Source of the DNA: Paracoccaceae bacterium
Lineage (GTDB): Bacteria > Pseudomonadota > Alphaproteobacteria > Rhodobacterales > Rhodobacteraceae
Reading direction: 5' to 3'
DNA length: 64,000 bases
Assembly: GCA_013214575.1 (NCBI GenBank)
Contig: JABSSD010000158.1
Span: forward strand, 38,834-102,833
The position numbers and the translations under genes were made by a program. This document shows, piece after piece, positions 26,630-35,351 of the stretch. Positions within the stretch are counted from its first letter, which is position 1. Every line of letters begins with the position of its first letter. The notes below the pieces were generated by a model, which was given only the letters and a program-made list of their open reading frames with translations, made no database searches and was not told the origin of the DNA.

Positions 26630-28291
26630 ATGACCCAGGTGATTGATTTTCAGACCGACCCCTCGAAATACCGCCACTGGCGGGTGGAATATGATGGTGA
26701 GATCGCCAATCTGTTCATGGATGTGGACGAGGATGGCGGCTTGTTTCCGGGTTATCAGCTCAAGCTCAACTCCTATGATCTGGGTGTCGACATCGAGCTG
26801 GCAGACGTGGTGCAGCGGATGCGGTTTGAACACCCGGAGGTCAAAGTGGTGGTGATGCAGTCGGCCAAGGACAAGGTGTTCTGTGCCGGCGCCAATATCC
26901 GCATGCTGGGCGGTGCCAGCCATGCCCATAAGGTGAATTTCTGCAAATTCACCAATGAGACCCGCAATACATTTGAGGCTGCAGAGGTGGATTCCGGGCA
27001 GAAGTATATGGCCGCAATCAAAGGCGCCTGCGCCGGTGGTGGCTATGAGCTGGCGCTGGCCTGCAATTATATCATGCTGACCAACGACAGCGCCTCCTCG
27101 GTATCGCTGCCCGAAGTGCCATTGCTGGCGGTGTTGCCGGGCACTGGCGGGCTGACCCGGGTGACCGATAAGCGCAAAGTGCGGCGCGACCTGGCGGATG
27201 TGTTCTGCTCGGTCGAGGAAGGTGTCAAAGGCCAGCGCGCGGTGGACTGGAAGCTGGTCGATGAAGTGGTCGCCAACTCCAAATTTGACGCAACAGTGCT
27301 GGACCGCGCCGCCGAGTTTGCCGCCGCCAGCGCCAAACCATCGGGCTTGTCGGGCATTGAACTGACACCGCTGGACCGCAGCTTTGGCGACGATGGCTCG
27401 GTGAGCTATTCCACTGTCGAGGTTGTGATCGATCGCAAAAACGGCCGTGCAAACATCACCCTGAAAGGCCCGGATGAAGCGGCGCCGGCGGATATGGCCG
27501 CGTTGCAGGCGCAGGGGGCCGAGGCCTATATTCTGCGACTGGCACGTGAATTTGACGATGCCCTGTTACACCTGCGGCTGAACGAACGTGAGGTCGGTCT
27601 GATGGTGTTCCGCACCCAGGGCGATGCGGAGATCTTGCTGGCCCACGAGGAGCTGCTGCTGGCCAATAAGGATCACTGGCTGGCCAATGAGATCCTGAAG
27701 TACTGGAAGCGGGTACTGAAACGGGTTGATATGACCTCGCGCTCGCTGGTGGCTCTGGTCGAGCACGGCTCCTGTTTTGCCGGAATGCTGGCGGAACTGC
27801 TGTGGTCGGTGGACCGCAGCTATATGATGCTCGAGGAGTTTGAGGGTGACAATCGGAGCATGGCGGCGGTCTCTCTGAGCGAGGGCAATTTTGGCAGCTA
27901 CCCAATGGGCAATGATCTGACCCGGCTGCAGACCCGCTTTCTCGGCGACCCGGATGATGTCGAGGCGCTGAAGGAACGGATGGGCGAAGCCCTGGTTGCC
28001 GAGGGCTGCGACGATCTGGGTCTGATCACCTATGCCTTTGACGACATCGACTGGGAAGATGAAGTGCGGCTGTTCATGGAAGAGCGCGCCAGCTTCTCGC
28101 CGGATGCGATGACCGGAATGGAGGCAAACCTGCGCTTTGCCGGTCCCGAAACCATGGAAACCCGCATTTTTGGCCGCCTGACCGCCTGGCAGAATTGGAT
28201 TTTCCAACGCCCCAATGCGGTTGGCCCCGAGGGTGCCTTGCAGCGCTATGGCACCGGTAAACGTGGTGAATACAATATGGAACGCGTCTAG
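26630..28291 (+). CDS. boxC: Benzoyl-CoA-dihydrodiol lyase
   Basis: The ATG at 26630 follows CAGGAG by 8 bases; a 12-codon upstream extension is rejected. The 553-residue protein is an enlarged crotonase: CAGANIRMLGGASHAHK forms the oxyanion region and GACAGGGYELALACNYIML the second conserved block. BoxC hydrolytically opens the ring of 2,3-epoxybenzoyl-CoA, giving 3,4-dehydroadipyl-CoA semialdehyde and formate. Length and context match BoxC. Confidence 0.96.
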   Translation: MTQVIDFQTDPSKYRHWRVEYDGEIANLFMDVDEDGGLFPGYQLKLNSYDLGVDIELADVVQRMRFEHPEVKVVVMQSAKDKVFCAGANIRMLGGASHAHKVNFCKFTNETRNTFEAAEVDSGQKYMAAIKGACAGGGYELALACNYIMLTNDSASSVSLPEVPLLAVLPGTGGLTRVTDKRKVRRDLADVFCSVEEGVKGQRAVDWKLVDEVVANSKFDATVLDRAAEFAAASAKPSGLSGIELTPLDRSFGDDGSVSYSTVEVVIDRKNGRANITLKGPDEAAPADMAALQAQGAEAYILRLAREFDDALLHLRLNEREVGLMVFRTQGDAEILLAHEELLLANKDHWLANEILKYWKRVLKRVDMTSRSLVALVEHGSCFAGMLAELLWSVDRSYMMLEEFEGDNRSMAAVSLSEGNFGSYPMGNDLTRLQTRFLGDPDDVEALKERMGEALVAEGCDDLGLITYAFDDIDWEDEVRLFMEERASFSPDAMTGMEANLRFAGPETMETRIFGRLTAWQNWIFQRPNAVGPEGALQRYGTGKRGEYNMERV

Positions 28292-28299
28292 ATAATAAC

Positions 28300-28356
28300 G
28301 GTGCGTGCAAGCACACACCCTACACATAACCCGTAGGGTGTGTGCCTGCACGCACC
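28300..28356 (+). repeat. 24-bp inverted repeat between boxC and boxB
   Basis: Arms 28300-28323 and 28333-28356 pair over 24 bp with one mismatch, around a 9-base loop. The arm contains GTGCGTGCAAGC and CACACCCTAC. It ends 20 bases before boxB, in the transcribed gap. The GCGTGCA/TGCACGC core also occurs at 11246-11263, so it may be a dispersed palindrome. Confidence 0.9.
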
Positions 28357-28375
28357 TCCCGGTAGGAGAGACAAA

Positions 28376-29827
28376 ATGCTCGATCTGATTAACGTCAGCT
28401 ATGACACTCAAATCCCCAATAACGTAGGCCTTAGCAGTGACAAGAAGGTGCTGAAGGCGCTGGAGAAATGGCACCCCGGTTATATTGACTGGTGGAACGA
28501 CCTGATCCCGCAGCAGTTCCAGCAGAGCATGATCTACCTGCGCACGGCCGTTTCGGTCGATCCCAAAGGCTGGGCCAAGTTCGATTACGTGAAGATGCCG
28601 GAATACCGCTGGGGTATTTTGCTGGCGCCGCAGGTCGAAGGCCGCACCATTCCCTGCGGTGAACACTATGGTGAGCCGGTCTGGCAAGAGGTCCCCGGTG
28701 AATACCGCAACATGCTGAAGCGGATGATCGTCATTCAGGGCGACACTGAGCCGGGATCGGTAGAGCAGCAGCGGTTCCTGGGCCTGACCGCGCCCTCGCT
28801 CTATGACCTGCGCAACCTGTTTCAGGTCAATGTGGAAGAGGGTCGCCACCTCTGGGCGATGGTCTATCTGTTGCAGAAATATTTTGGCCGTGATGGTCGC
28901 GAGGAGGCCAACGACATGCTGGTGCGCTCCTCTGGTTCCGAAGAGGCGCCGCGGATGCTGGGGGCCTTCAACGAGGAAACGCCGGATTGGCTGTCGTTCT
29001 TCATGTTCACCTATTTCACCGATCGCGATGGCAAGATGCAGCTGGAAAGCCTGGCCCAGTCCGGCTTTGACCCGCTCAGCCGCACCTGCCGTTTCATGCT
29101 GACCGAAGAGGCGCACCACATGTTTGTGGGGGAAACCGGGGTTGGCCGCACCATTCAGGCAACCTGTGATGCGATGAAGCGGGCCGGTATCACCGACCCC
29201 TATGACATCGGCAAAATCCGCGATCTGGGCGTCATCGATCTGCCGACGATCCAGAAAAAGATGAACCTGCATTACACCCTGTCACTGGACCTGTTTGGCC
29301 AGGAGGTCTCGACCAACGCCGCCAATGCCTTCAACTCGGGCATCAAGGGCCGGTTCATGGAGCAGCGGATCAAGGATGACCACCAGCTGACCAACGACAG
29401 CTATGTGGTGCGCTCGATCAAAGAGGGCCGGATTGTTGCCGAAGAAGTGCCGGCTCTGACCGCCATCAACATGCGCCTGCGGGATGATTACGTCAAAGAC
29501 GCCGCCGGTGGGGTTGGTCGCTGGAACAAGCTGATTGCCAAGCTGGGCGTTGATTTTGAGATGGTCATCCCGCACGAAGGGTTCCACCGCAAAATCGGGG
29601 TCTTTTCCGCTGTCAACATCACCCCCGAGGGCGATATCATCCCCAAGGAACAGTGGGATGCCAAGGCCAAGGACTGGCTGCCGACCAAGGCAGACGGCGA
29701 TTTCATCCAATCGCTGATGAAACCCTGTATGGACCCGGGCAAATTTGCCAGCTGGATTGCGCCGCCAAAGGTCGGTATCGACAATAAACCGGGCGATTTT
29801 GAGTATGTGCAGCTGCACATGGCGTGA
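28376..29827 (+). CDS. boxB: Benzoyl-CoA 2,3-epoxidase, di-iron oxygenase subunit
   Basis: The ATG at 28376 follows GGAGAG; an earlier in-frame start inside the hairpin is rejected. The 483-residue enzyme epoxidises benzoyl-CoA with electrons from BoxA. Probable di-iron ligands, placed by their spacing in known BoxB, are E125, E155, H158 (in EEGRHLW), D216, E245 and H248 (in TEEAHHMF). The sequence IIPKEQWDAKAKDWLPTK and the C-terminal FASWIAPPKVGI are also characteristic. Confidence 0.96.
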   Translation: MLDLINVSYDTQIPNNVGLSSDKKVLKALEKWHPGYIDWWNDLIPQQFQQSMIYLRTAVSVDPKGWAKFDYVKMPEYRWGILLAPQVEGRTIPCGEHYGEPVWQEVPGEYRNMLKRMIVIQGDTEPGSVEQQRFLGLTAPSLYDLRNLFQVNVEEGRHLWAMVYLLQKYFGRDGREEANDMLVRSSGSEEAPRMLGAFNEETPDWLSFFMFTYFTDRDGKMQLESLAQSGFDPLSRTCRFMLTEEAHHMFVGETGVGRTIQATCDAMKRAGITDPYDIGKIRDLGVIDLPTIQKKMNLHYTLSLDLFGQEVSTNAANAFNSGIKGRFMEQRIKDDHQLTNDSYVVRSIKEGRIVAEEVPALTAINMRLRDDYVKDAAGGVGRWNKLIAKLGVDFEMVIPHEGFHRKIGVFSAVNITPEGDIIPKEQWDAKAKDWLPTKADGDFIQSLMKPCMDPGKFASWIAPPKVGIDNKPGDFEYVQLHMA

Positions 29828-29885
29828 CGCCCCCAGACCCGGCTCCATCTGTGAGCCGGGTTTAGTCTTGAGAGGAGCATATGCG

Positions 29886-30062
29886 ATGAAAATCAGACGT
29901 TACCGGGCGGCAACTCCCCGAATCGAGCATCTGGCGCAGCAAGTCAGCAGCCTGCAAGGCCCCTGCATTGGCTGCCAGAATTGCACCGGTCTGTGTCTGG
30001 CACTGATTGAGGCGCTGACGGTGCCGGATATCATTCTGAACAAGGCGATAGAGTCCCAATGA
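29886..30062 (+). CDS. Small four-cysteine protein in the box operon, unknown function
   Basis: A 58-residue gene with AGAGGAG 8 bases before its ATG and a 4-base ATGA overlap with boxA. The N-terminus is basic (MKIRRYRAATPR), the middle holds C27-x2-C30-x2-C33-x3-C37 (CIGCQNCTGLC), and the C-terminus is hydrophobic and helical (LALIEALTVPDIIL). The cysteine spacing is that of a [4Fe-4S] ferredoxin motif without the usual final Pro. It is too short for a full ferredoxin. I do not recognise a named family. Its position between oxygenase and reductase suggests an electron-transfer or assembly role, which is inference. Confidence 0.8.
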   Translation: MKIRRYRAATPRIEHLAQQVSSLQGPCIGCQNCTGLCLALIEALTVPDIILNKAIESQ

Positions 30063-31252
30063 CCCAGGCGATGAAACAGCACCTGATCGACCCCGAAATT
30101 TGCATTCGCTGCTACACCTGCGAAAATGCCTGCCCCGAAGAGGCCATCGTCCATGACGATGTCAACGTGGTGGTGGATGCCAGCAAGTGCAACTTTTGTA
30201 TGGATTGCATTTCGGTTTGCCCGACCGGCTCCATCGACGAATGGCGGGTGGTCACCACGCCCTATTCCGTGGACCAGCAATTTGGCTGGGAAGAGATGCC
30301 CGAACAGGCCGATATAGCCGAGGCTGGCGAGGCCGAAGACGGGCTAGAGGCGCTGGATGACGCGATGGCCGCCCTGCTGGCTCAGGCGCATTCGGGGGCC
30401 GGCGGCAAGGCCAAGGCCCCACTCAGCGCCACCAAGCCAACCATCAACATGTATACGCTCGGCAAGCCCGCAGTGGCGCGGGTACAGGGCAATTACCGGC
30501 TGACCGATCCCGCCAGCGACGCCGATGTGCGCCATATCATCCTTGATCTTGGTGGCCTGCCGTTTCCGGTGCTCGAAGGTCAAAGCATTGGCATCATTGC
30601 GCCGGGCCGTGATGCCAAGGGGCAGCCCCATCTGCCGCGGCTCTATTCGGTCTCCAGCCCGCGCGACGGCGAGCGGCCCGGCTTTCTGAACATCTCGCTG
30701 ACGGTCAAGCGTGAGCCGAAGGGGGTCTGTTCAAATTATGTCTGTGATCTGGCCAAGGATGACGAGGTGCAGTTGACGGGTCCGTTTGGCTCGACCTTCC
30801 TGATGCCCAATGATCCGCAGGCGGATATGCTGATGATCTGCACCGGCACCGGCTCGGCGCCCTTTCGCGGCTTCACTATGCATCGCCAACGGGTCTCGCC
30901 CGGCGACAGGGATCGCATGACGCTGGTGTTTGGTGCCCGCAGACCGGAAGAGCTGCCCTATTTCGGCCCGCTCAACAAAATTCCGGACGGCTTTATGGCC
31001 AAGCACTTTGCCTTTTCCCGTCAGAACGGTGCGCCCAAGCAATATGTGCAGGACCGGCTGCGTGAAGAATCCACCCGGGTGGCTGACCTGCTGCAAAACC
31101 CCAATGGATATATCTACATCTGCGGCTTAAAGGCGATGGAACAGGGGGTCGAAGAGGCCCTGCGCGACATCGCCCGTGGCATTGATTTGAACTGGCCCGA
31201 GCTGAGGGATAAGATGCGCCTCGACGGACGATATCACGTGGAAACCTACTGA
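30059..31252 (+). CDS. boxA: Benzoyl-CoA 2,3-epoxidase, reductase subunit
   Basis: A 397-residue protein. Residues 10-60 form a two-cluster ferredoxin domain with C15, C18, C21, C25 (CIRCYTCENACP) and C44, C47, C50, C54 (CNFCMDCISVCP). After an acidic linker (residues 90-115) comes a ferredoxin-NADP reductase domain with the FAD motif RLYSVSSP and the NADPH motif CTGTGSAPF, ending in VETY. It transfers electrons from NADPH to BoxB. The thioesterase gene starts directly after the stop codon. Confidence 0.96.
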   Translation: MTQAMKQHLIDPEICIRCYTCENACPEEAIVHDDVNVVVDASKCNFCMDCISVCPTGSIDEWRVVTTPYSVDQQFGWEEMPEQADIAEAGEAEDGLEALDDAMAALLAQAHSGAGGKAKAPLSATKPTINMYTLGKPAVARVQGNYRLTDPASDADVRHIILDLGGLPFPVLEGQSIGIIAPGRDAKGQPHLPRLYSVSSPRDGERPGFLNISLTVKREPKGVCSNYVCDLAKDDEVQLTGPFGSTFLMPNDPQADMLMICTGTGSAPFRGFTMHRQRVSPGDRDRMTLVFGARRPEELPYFGPLNKIPDGFMAKHFAFSRQNGAPKQYVQDRLREESTRVADLLQNPNGYIYICGLKAMEQGVEEALRDIARGIDLNWPELRDKMRLDGRYHVETY

Positions 31253-31699
31253 ATGACGATACAGGAACCGACGGCGGCTCTGGCCAATTTCACCCATCAA
31301 ATTCGGGTTGGCTGGGGCGATTGCGACCCGGCACGCATTGCCTATACCGGGCGGTTGCCCTGGTTTGCACTGGAAGCCATCGACGCCTGGTGGGAGCATA
31401 ATCTGGGCGGTGACGGTTGGTTCCAGATGGAGCTGGATCGCGGCACCGGCACGCCTTTTGTGCATATGAGCATTGATTTCCGCGCACCGGTCACCCCGCG
31501 CCATCGGCTGATCTGCGAGGTTTGGCCCTGCAAACTGGGCACCAGCTCGATCGGTTTTCGGGTCAATGCGCGTCAGGATGACAAACTGTGTTTCGAGGGT
31601 AAATTCATCTGTGTCTTTATCAGTCCTGACACTTTCACTTCGAAACCGGCACCACATGATATCCGCGACATCGTCACCCCGCTGCTCCGCCCCGAATAG
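31253..31699 (+). CDS. Hotdog thioesterase, probable benzoyl-CoA thioesterase
   Basis: A 148-residue 4-hydroxybenzoyl-CoA thioesterase-type hotdog protein. The active-site motif VGWGDCDPARIAYTGRL lies near residues 18-34 and holds the catalytic Asp. MSIDFRAPVTPRHRLICEV forms the central strand. The gene directly abuts boxA. It probably releases CoA from benzoyl-CoA when the pool is trapped, as proposed for thioesterases of other box clusters, but this is inferred from context. Confidence 0.85.
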   Translation: MTIQEPTAALANFTHQIRVGWGDCDPARIAYTGRLPWFALEAIDAWWEHNLGGDGWFQMELDRGTGTPFVHMSIDFRAPVTPRHRLICEVWPCKLGTSSIGFRVNARQDDKLCFEGKFICVFISPDTFTSKPAPHDIRDIVTPLLRPE

Positions 31700-31810
31700 C
31701 GCGGTTTTTCGCAAAATAGTGCAGCCTGACTGTGAAATTGCCGGTTTCTGTTTGAAGGTGCCGCCCAGTCGCTCTAGATTTATGCAGTATGATTCATATT
31801 TGGCGCCCCT

Positions 31811-32728
31811 ATGAGTGAGATCACCAATTTCCGCGGCGAGGCCAAAGGGGTCTCGGACCGCGATGAAGCCGACGCCTCGGTGGCGAGGCTGATCACCCGT
31901 GTGGGTGAGCGGGTCAGGCGTGCGCGGGAACGCAAGGGCATATCGCGGCGTATCCTGTCAGAACAATCGGGGGTGTCCCCACGCTATCTGGCCCAGCTCG
32001 AAAGCGGCGCCGGCAATATCTCAATCGGATTGCTGCAACGGGTGGCCATCGCGCTGGATCACCGTATCGAATGGCTGACCGGCGAAGAGGACCCCTGGAG
32101 CTCTGAGGCGCTGCGGGTGGGGGATCTGTACCGCAGGTCCAACGCCGAAACCCAGCGGCTGGTGCAGGAGCTGCTGTCCCCCGAACCGGAGGCCAACCTG
32201 CGCGCCGGGCGGATTTGTCTTGTCGGTCTGCGCGGCGCCGGCAAATCAACCCTTGGTGCCCTGGCCGGGCAGGCGCTGGATCTGCCGTTTGTCGAGCTGA
32301 ACTCGGAAATCGAATCGCAAAGCGGCATGCCGGTGGACGAGGTCATGGCGCTGTATGGCCAAGAGGGCTATCGCAAGCTGGAGGCACAGGCGATCTCAAG
32401 GATTACCGCCACCCATGACAGCCTGATCCTGGCCGCCGCCGGTGGTGTGGTTGCCGAACCTGAAACCTACAACAGCCTGCTGGCCGGCTTTCATACCATC
32501 TGGATCAAGGCCAGCGCCGAAGACCACATGGCGCGGGTCCGCGCCCAGGGGGATGAGCGGCCGATGGCCGGCAATCCCGAGGCGATGGAGCAGTTGCGGT
32601 CGATCCTGACCAGCCGCGAGGCGCTCTATGGCAAGGCACTGGCGCAGTTGGACACCTCGGGGCTGGGGGTTGAGGACACGCTGGCAGATCTGGTCAATCT
32701 GATCCGCGATCGGGACTTTCTGGGATAA
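31811..32728 (+). CDS. boxR: BoxR, benzoyl-CoA-responsive repressor of the box pathway
   Basis: The 305-residue regulator joins an XRE-type helix-turn-helix (residues about 30-90, with SRRILSEQSGVSPRYLAQLE) to a shikimate-kinase-like domain with P-loop GLRGAGKST at 139-147. This architecture is the hallmark of BzdR/BoxR proteins, where the second domain senses benzoyl-CoA. It has its own gap of 111 bases, with a weak operator-like TGCA-GTATGA-TTCA at 31783-31796, which suggests autoregulation. Confidence 0.94.
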   Translation: MSEITNFRGEAKGVSDRDEADASVARLITRVGERVRRARERKGISRRILSEQSGVSPRYLAQLESGAGNISIGLLQRVAIALDHRIEWLTGEEDPWSSEALRVGDLYRRSNAETQRLVQELLSPEPEANLRAGRICLVGLRGAGKSTLGALAGQALDLPFVELNSEIESQSGMPVDEVMALYGQEGYRKLEAQAISRITATHDSLILAAAGGVVAEPETYNSLLAGFHTIWIKASAEDHMARVRAQGDERPMAGNPEAMEQLRSILTSREALYGKALAQLDTSGLGVEDTLADLVNLIRDRDFLG

Positions 32729-32748
32729 CTTAGGCTGGCCAATGATCA

Positions 32749-32792
32749 CCGGAATTTTTGAAAATTCCGGGTCGGAAAATTCGAATTTTCCG
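32749..32792. terminator. Tandem AT-rich palindromes between converging boxR and ycaQ-like gene
   Basis: CCGGAATTTT-TG-AAAATTCCGG (32749-32770) is followed by the perfect palindrome CGGAAAATTCGAATTTTCCG (32773-32792). They fill a 73-base convergent gap and probably end transcription on both strands. A similar pair lies at 59062-59102. Confidence 0.75.
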
Positions 32793-32801
32793 GATCCATC
32801 T

Positions 32802-34016
32802 TCAGATCGTCTCTCGCAGCCAATTATCCGCAAACACTACCTGCGAAAGCCCAGCAAAACGCGCCACCCGCTGTAACTCACTTTCCAGTTTGCGGATGCG
32901 CGCGGCGGGCCATTTGACACCCCGTTCGGGCCAGACCGCCGTGACCTGCAACAGATCAGCATCGCGCTTTGCCTTCATGTCGATCCGGCCGACCATGCGC
33001 TCACACTCGAACAGCGGGAAAACATAATAGCCGTAGATGCGTTTTGGCGCAGGGACAAAGACCTCGATCCGGTAGTGAAACCCAAACAGCCGTTCGGCCC
33101 GTTTGCGGTCACGCAGCACCGGGTCAAACGGGCTGAGCACCCGCATTCGGGCTGGTGCCGGGCCAATGTCCTGCGCCGCCTCAACAGTTCCCGGGCGGGC
33201 AAGGACCTGGCGCAACCTGCCATCGGTATGGGCCACCTCGATAGGCTCAAGCCGTCCCTGATCCAGCTGTGCCTTGCACCACGCGCGCGCCTCAGTTGAG
33301 GATACCGTATCCCAAAACGCAGCAATCTCGCCCGAGGTGGCAAAGCCGAGACGGTCCAGCGCGCCATTGCACAGGGTATCGAGCGTTTCACCTGCATCAC
33401 AGGAGAGGGCGCCGGGGCGCAGATGCTCCTCGATCACCCGTTCGGTCAGGTCATAGCGTTTCTGAAAGCCGTTGCGCCCCACCACCGTCAGCGCCCCGGA
33501 TCGCCACAGATATTCCAGCGCGGTTTTTGAGGGATGCCAGTCCCACCAGCCGTCTGATGCCTTTTTCTCACCCTTGCCAACATCCGACGATCCCACAGCG
33601 CCGTGCTCACGGATCTGCTGAAGGACGATTTTGAACTGCGCTTCAAAGCCATCCCGGTGCCAGTTGCGATAGCGTTTCTTGAGCAGGGCGGCGTCGCGCA
33701 AAAACCGCAGATGCCAGTGTGGATAGAACTGCATCGGGATGACGGCGGCATCATGGGTCCAGTGTTCAAACAGCGCGCGGTCGCCCTCGTACAGCTGTTT
33801 CAGATTTGCCGGGCGGTAAGACGGGCGCCGGGAATACAGGATCATATCATGGGCCCGCGCCACGGTGTTGATACTGTCCAGCTGCACAAAGCCAAGCCGG
33901 GTGATCAGCTTTAGCAAGGCCGCCCCTGTGGCCGCCCCGGCCGGGGTCTCGATCAGCGCGTGCCGGTCCATGAACAGCCGTCGCGCGGTCCGATTGTCGA
34001 GCTGTTGCAGCGCCAT
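32802..34016 (-). CDS. YcaQ-like winged-helix DNA glycosylase family protein
   Basis: The 404-residue protein belongs to the HTH_42 (DUF1006) family of E. coli YcaQ, which unhooks interstrand cross-links. The family QxD motif is in VQLDSINTVARAHDMILYSR near residues 44-63; ALFEHWTHDAAVIPM and the C-terminal ERMVGRIDMKAKR region also match. It begins inside the lacI stop codon (TGATG, one shared base), so it is coupled to that regulator. Function in this organism is inferred from the family. Confidence 0.88.
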   Translation of the reverse strand: MALQQLDNRTARRLFMDRHALIETPAGAATGAALLKLITRLGFVQLDSINTVARAHDMILYSRRPSYRPANLKQLYEGDRALFEHWTHDAAVIPMQFYPHWHLRFLRDAALLKKRYRNWHRDGFEAQFKIVLQQIREHGAVGSSDVGKGEKKASDGWWDWHPSKTALEYLWRSGALTVVGRNGFQKRYDLTERVIEEHLRPGALSCDAGETLDTLCNGALDRLGFATSGEIAAFWDTVSSTEARAWCKAQLDQGRLEPIEVAHTDGRLRQVLARPGTVEAAQDIGPAPARMRVLSPFDPVLRDRKRAERLFGFHYRIEVFVPAPKRIYGYYVFPLFECERMVGRIDMKAKRDADLLQVTAVWPERGVKWPAARIRKLESELQRVARFAGLSQVVFADNWLRETI

Positions 34017-35041
34017 CAGCGTCGCTTTAGCGTGTCGCCATAACTGATGGTCGGGGTCAGAGTGATGCGGGTTTCGATCTCTTCCTCGGGGTTGTCCAGC
34101 TGAGAGGCAATGATTTCAGCCGCCTTGCGCCCAACCTGCAGACGGCAGGCGTCCATCGTCGCCAACTGCCGCGGCAGCCCCTGTAGCAGTTCAACCCCGT
34201 TGAACCCGGCCAGACCAATCTGACCCGGCACGTCGACGCCCTGATCCAGCAGATACAGCAATCCGCCGGCCCCGATCATGTCGTTGGAATAATACAGGAA
34301 ATCCAGGTCAGGTGAGCGCGCCAGCATCTCCTGCGTCATCTCGCGACCCTTGGCCAGCGCCGATCCGCCGGAATAAAAATCGCGGTCTTCGATCTCGACA
34401 CCTTCTTTGGCCAGCGCCTCGGTAAAGCCCTCGAACCGTTTGCGGGCGCGGTGGTCCAGCGGCATCTTGGTGCCCATGAAGCCGATACGGCGATAGCCGG
34501 CTTTCAGGATGGCTTTGGCCATTTCGCTGCCGGCCCGACGGTGTGAAATACCCACCATCGCGTCAACGGGTTTGCCATCGGTGTCCATGATCTCAACAAT
34601 CGGGATGCCGGCAGCGTTCAGCATCGACCGCGCCGCCTCGGTGTGTTCCAGGCCGGCAATGATGACCCCTGAGGGCCGCCAGGACAGCATTTCGTACAGC
34701 ACTTTTTCTTCTTTTTCAGGCCGGTAATCAGTGACCCCGACAACCGGTTGCAGCTTGGTTGTCTCTAGCACCTGGTTGATGCCGGTCAGCACCTCGGGGA
34801 ACACCATGTTGGACAGCGATGGGATGATCACCGCCACCAGGTTGACCCGGTTCGACGCCAGCGCCCCGGCGATTTTGTTGGGCACATAGCCCAGCTCTTT
34901 GGCGGCGGCGAGCACCTTGACGCGGGTCTTGTCCGACACGTCGCCCCGATTGCGCAGCACCCGGCTGACGGTCATTTCGGAAACCCCGGTGGCTTCGGAT
35001 ACATCGCGGAGCGTCAGGGGGCGTTTGTTGTCCGATGTCAC
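34016..35041 (-). CDS. LacI-family transcriptional regulator
   Basis: A 341-residue protein. The helix-turn-helix at residues 9-30 (LTLRDVSEATGVSEMTVSRV) and the hinge (VPNKIAGALASNR) are typical LacI, followed by the periplasmic-binding-protein-like sensor domain. The sensor contains FLYYSNDMIGAGGLLYL and a GntR-like C-terminus. The effector is unknown; the family normally senses sugars or gluconate. It overlaps the downstream glycosylase gene by one base, an unusual pairing. Confidence 0.92.
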   Translation of the reverse strand: MTSDNKRPLTLRDVSEATGVSEMTVSRVLRNRGDVSDKTRVKVLAAAKELGYVPNKIAGALASNRVNLVAVIIPSLSNMVFPEVLTGINQVLETTKLQPVVGVTDYRPEKEEKVLYEMLSWRPSGVIIAGLEHTEAARSMLNAAGIPIVEIMDTDGKPVDAMVGISHRRAGSEMAKAILKAGYRRIGFMGTKMPLDHRARKRFEGFTEALAKEGVEIEDRDFYSGGSALAKGREMTQEMLARSPDLDFLYYSNDMIGAGGLLYLLDQGVDVPGQIGLAGFNGVELLQGLPRQLATMDACRLQVGRKAAEIIASQLDNPEEEIETRITLTPTISYGDTLKRR

Positions 35042-35220
35042 TGTGTCAGCCTCTTGTTGTTGTTCGCATGAGGTTAGGCAATCAGGCCTCGCAGCACAAT
35101 GGGGCCATTTTCAACCGGCCCGTCAACTGTACCAAGGAGAATGGGGCCGGAGATATGGAATACCCGGGTAATCCCCCCATTTAGCTGAAGTAAAATATCG
35201 GCGCGGACCAAAGCACGGGA

Positions 35221-35249
35221 TTGAGCTCGCAAATTCTATTTGCTAGGGG
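35221..35249 (+). promoter_or_regulatory. Possible promoter of tRNA-Arg
   Basis: TTGAGC at 35221 and TAGGGG at 35244 are 17 bases apart, 26 bases before the tRNA. The -10 match is poor. Confidence 0.35.
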
Positions 35250-35274
35250 AGGGGTGCAGGCAATCACTGCCCGT

Positions 35275-35351
35275 GGCCCCGTGGCTCAACTGGATAGAGC
35301 AGCCCCCTCCTAAGGGGCAGGTTATTGGTTCGAATCCAATCGGGGTCACCA
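35275..35351 (+). tRNA. tRNA-Arg (anticodon CCT)
   Basis: Acceptor stem GGCCCCG/CGGGGTC, D arm GCTC...GAGC, anticodon stem GCCCC/GGGGC around loop CTCCTAA with CCT at the anticodon, T arm ATTGGTTCGAATCCAAT and an encoded CCA. It reads AGG codons. Confidence 0.97.

Noticed and set aside
27566..29272. A 568-codon reverse frame antisense to boxC and boxB
   Set aside because: Both box proteins have complete family motifs on the forward strand; the antisense frame has none.
13730..35351. Integrated element between or at the two tRNA genes
   Set aside because: No integrase, no direct repeat of a tRNA 3' end was noticed, and the genes between are core-like or a stable catabolic island.
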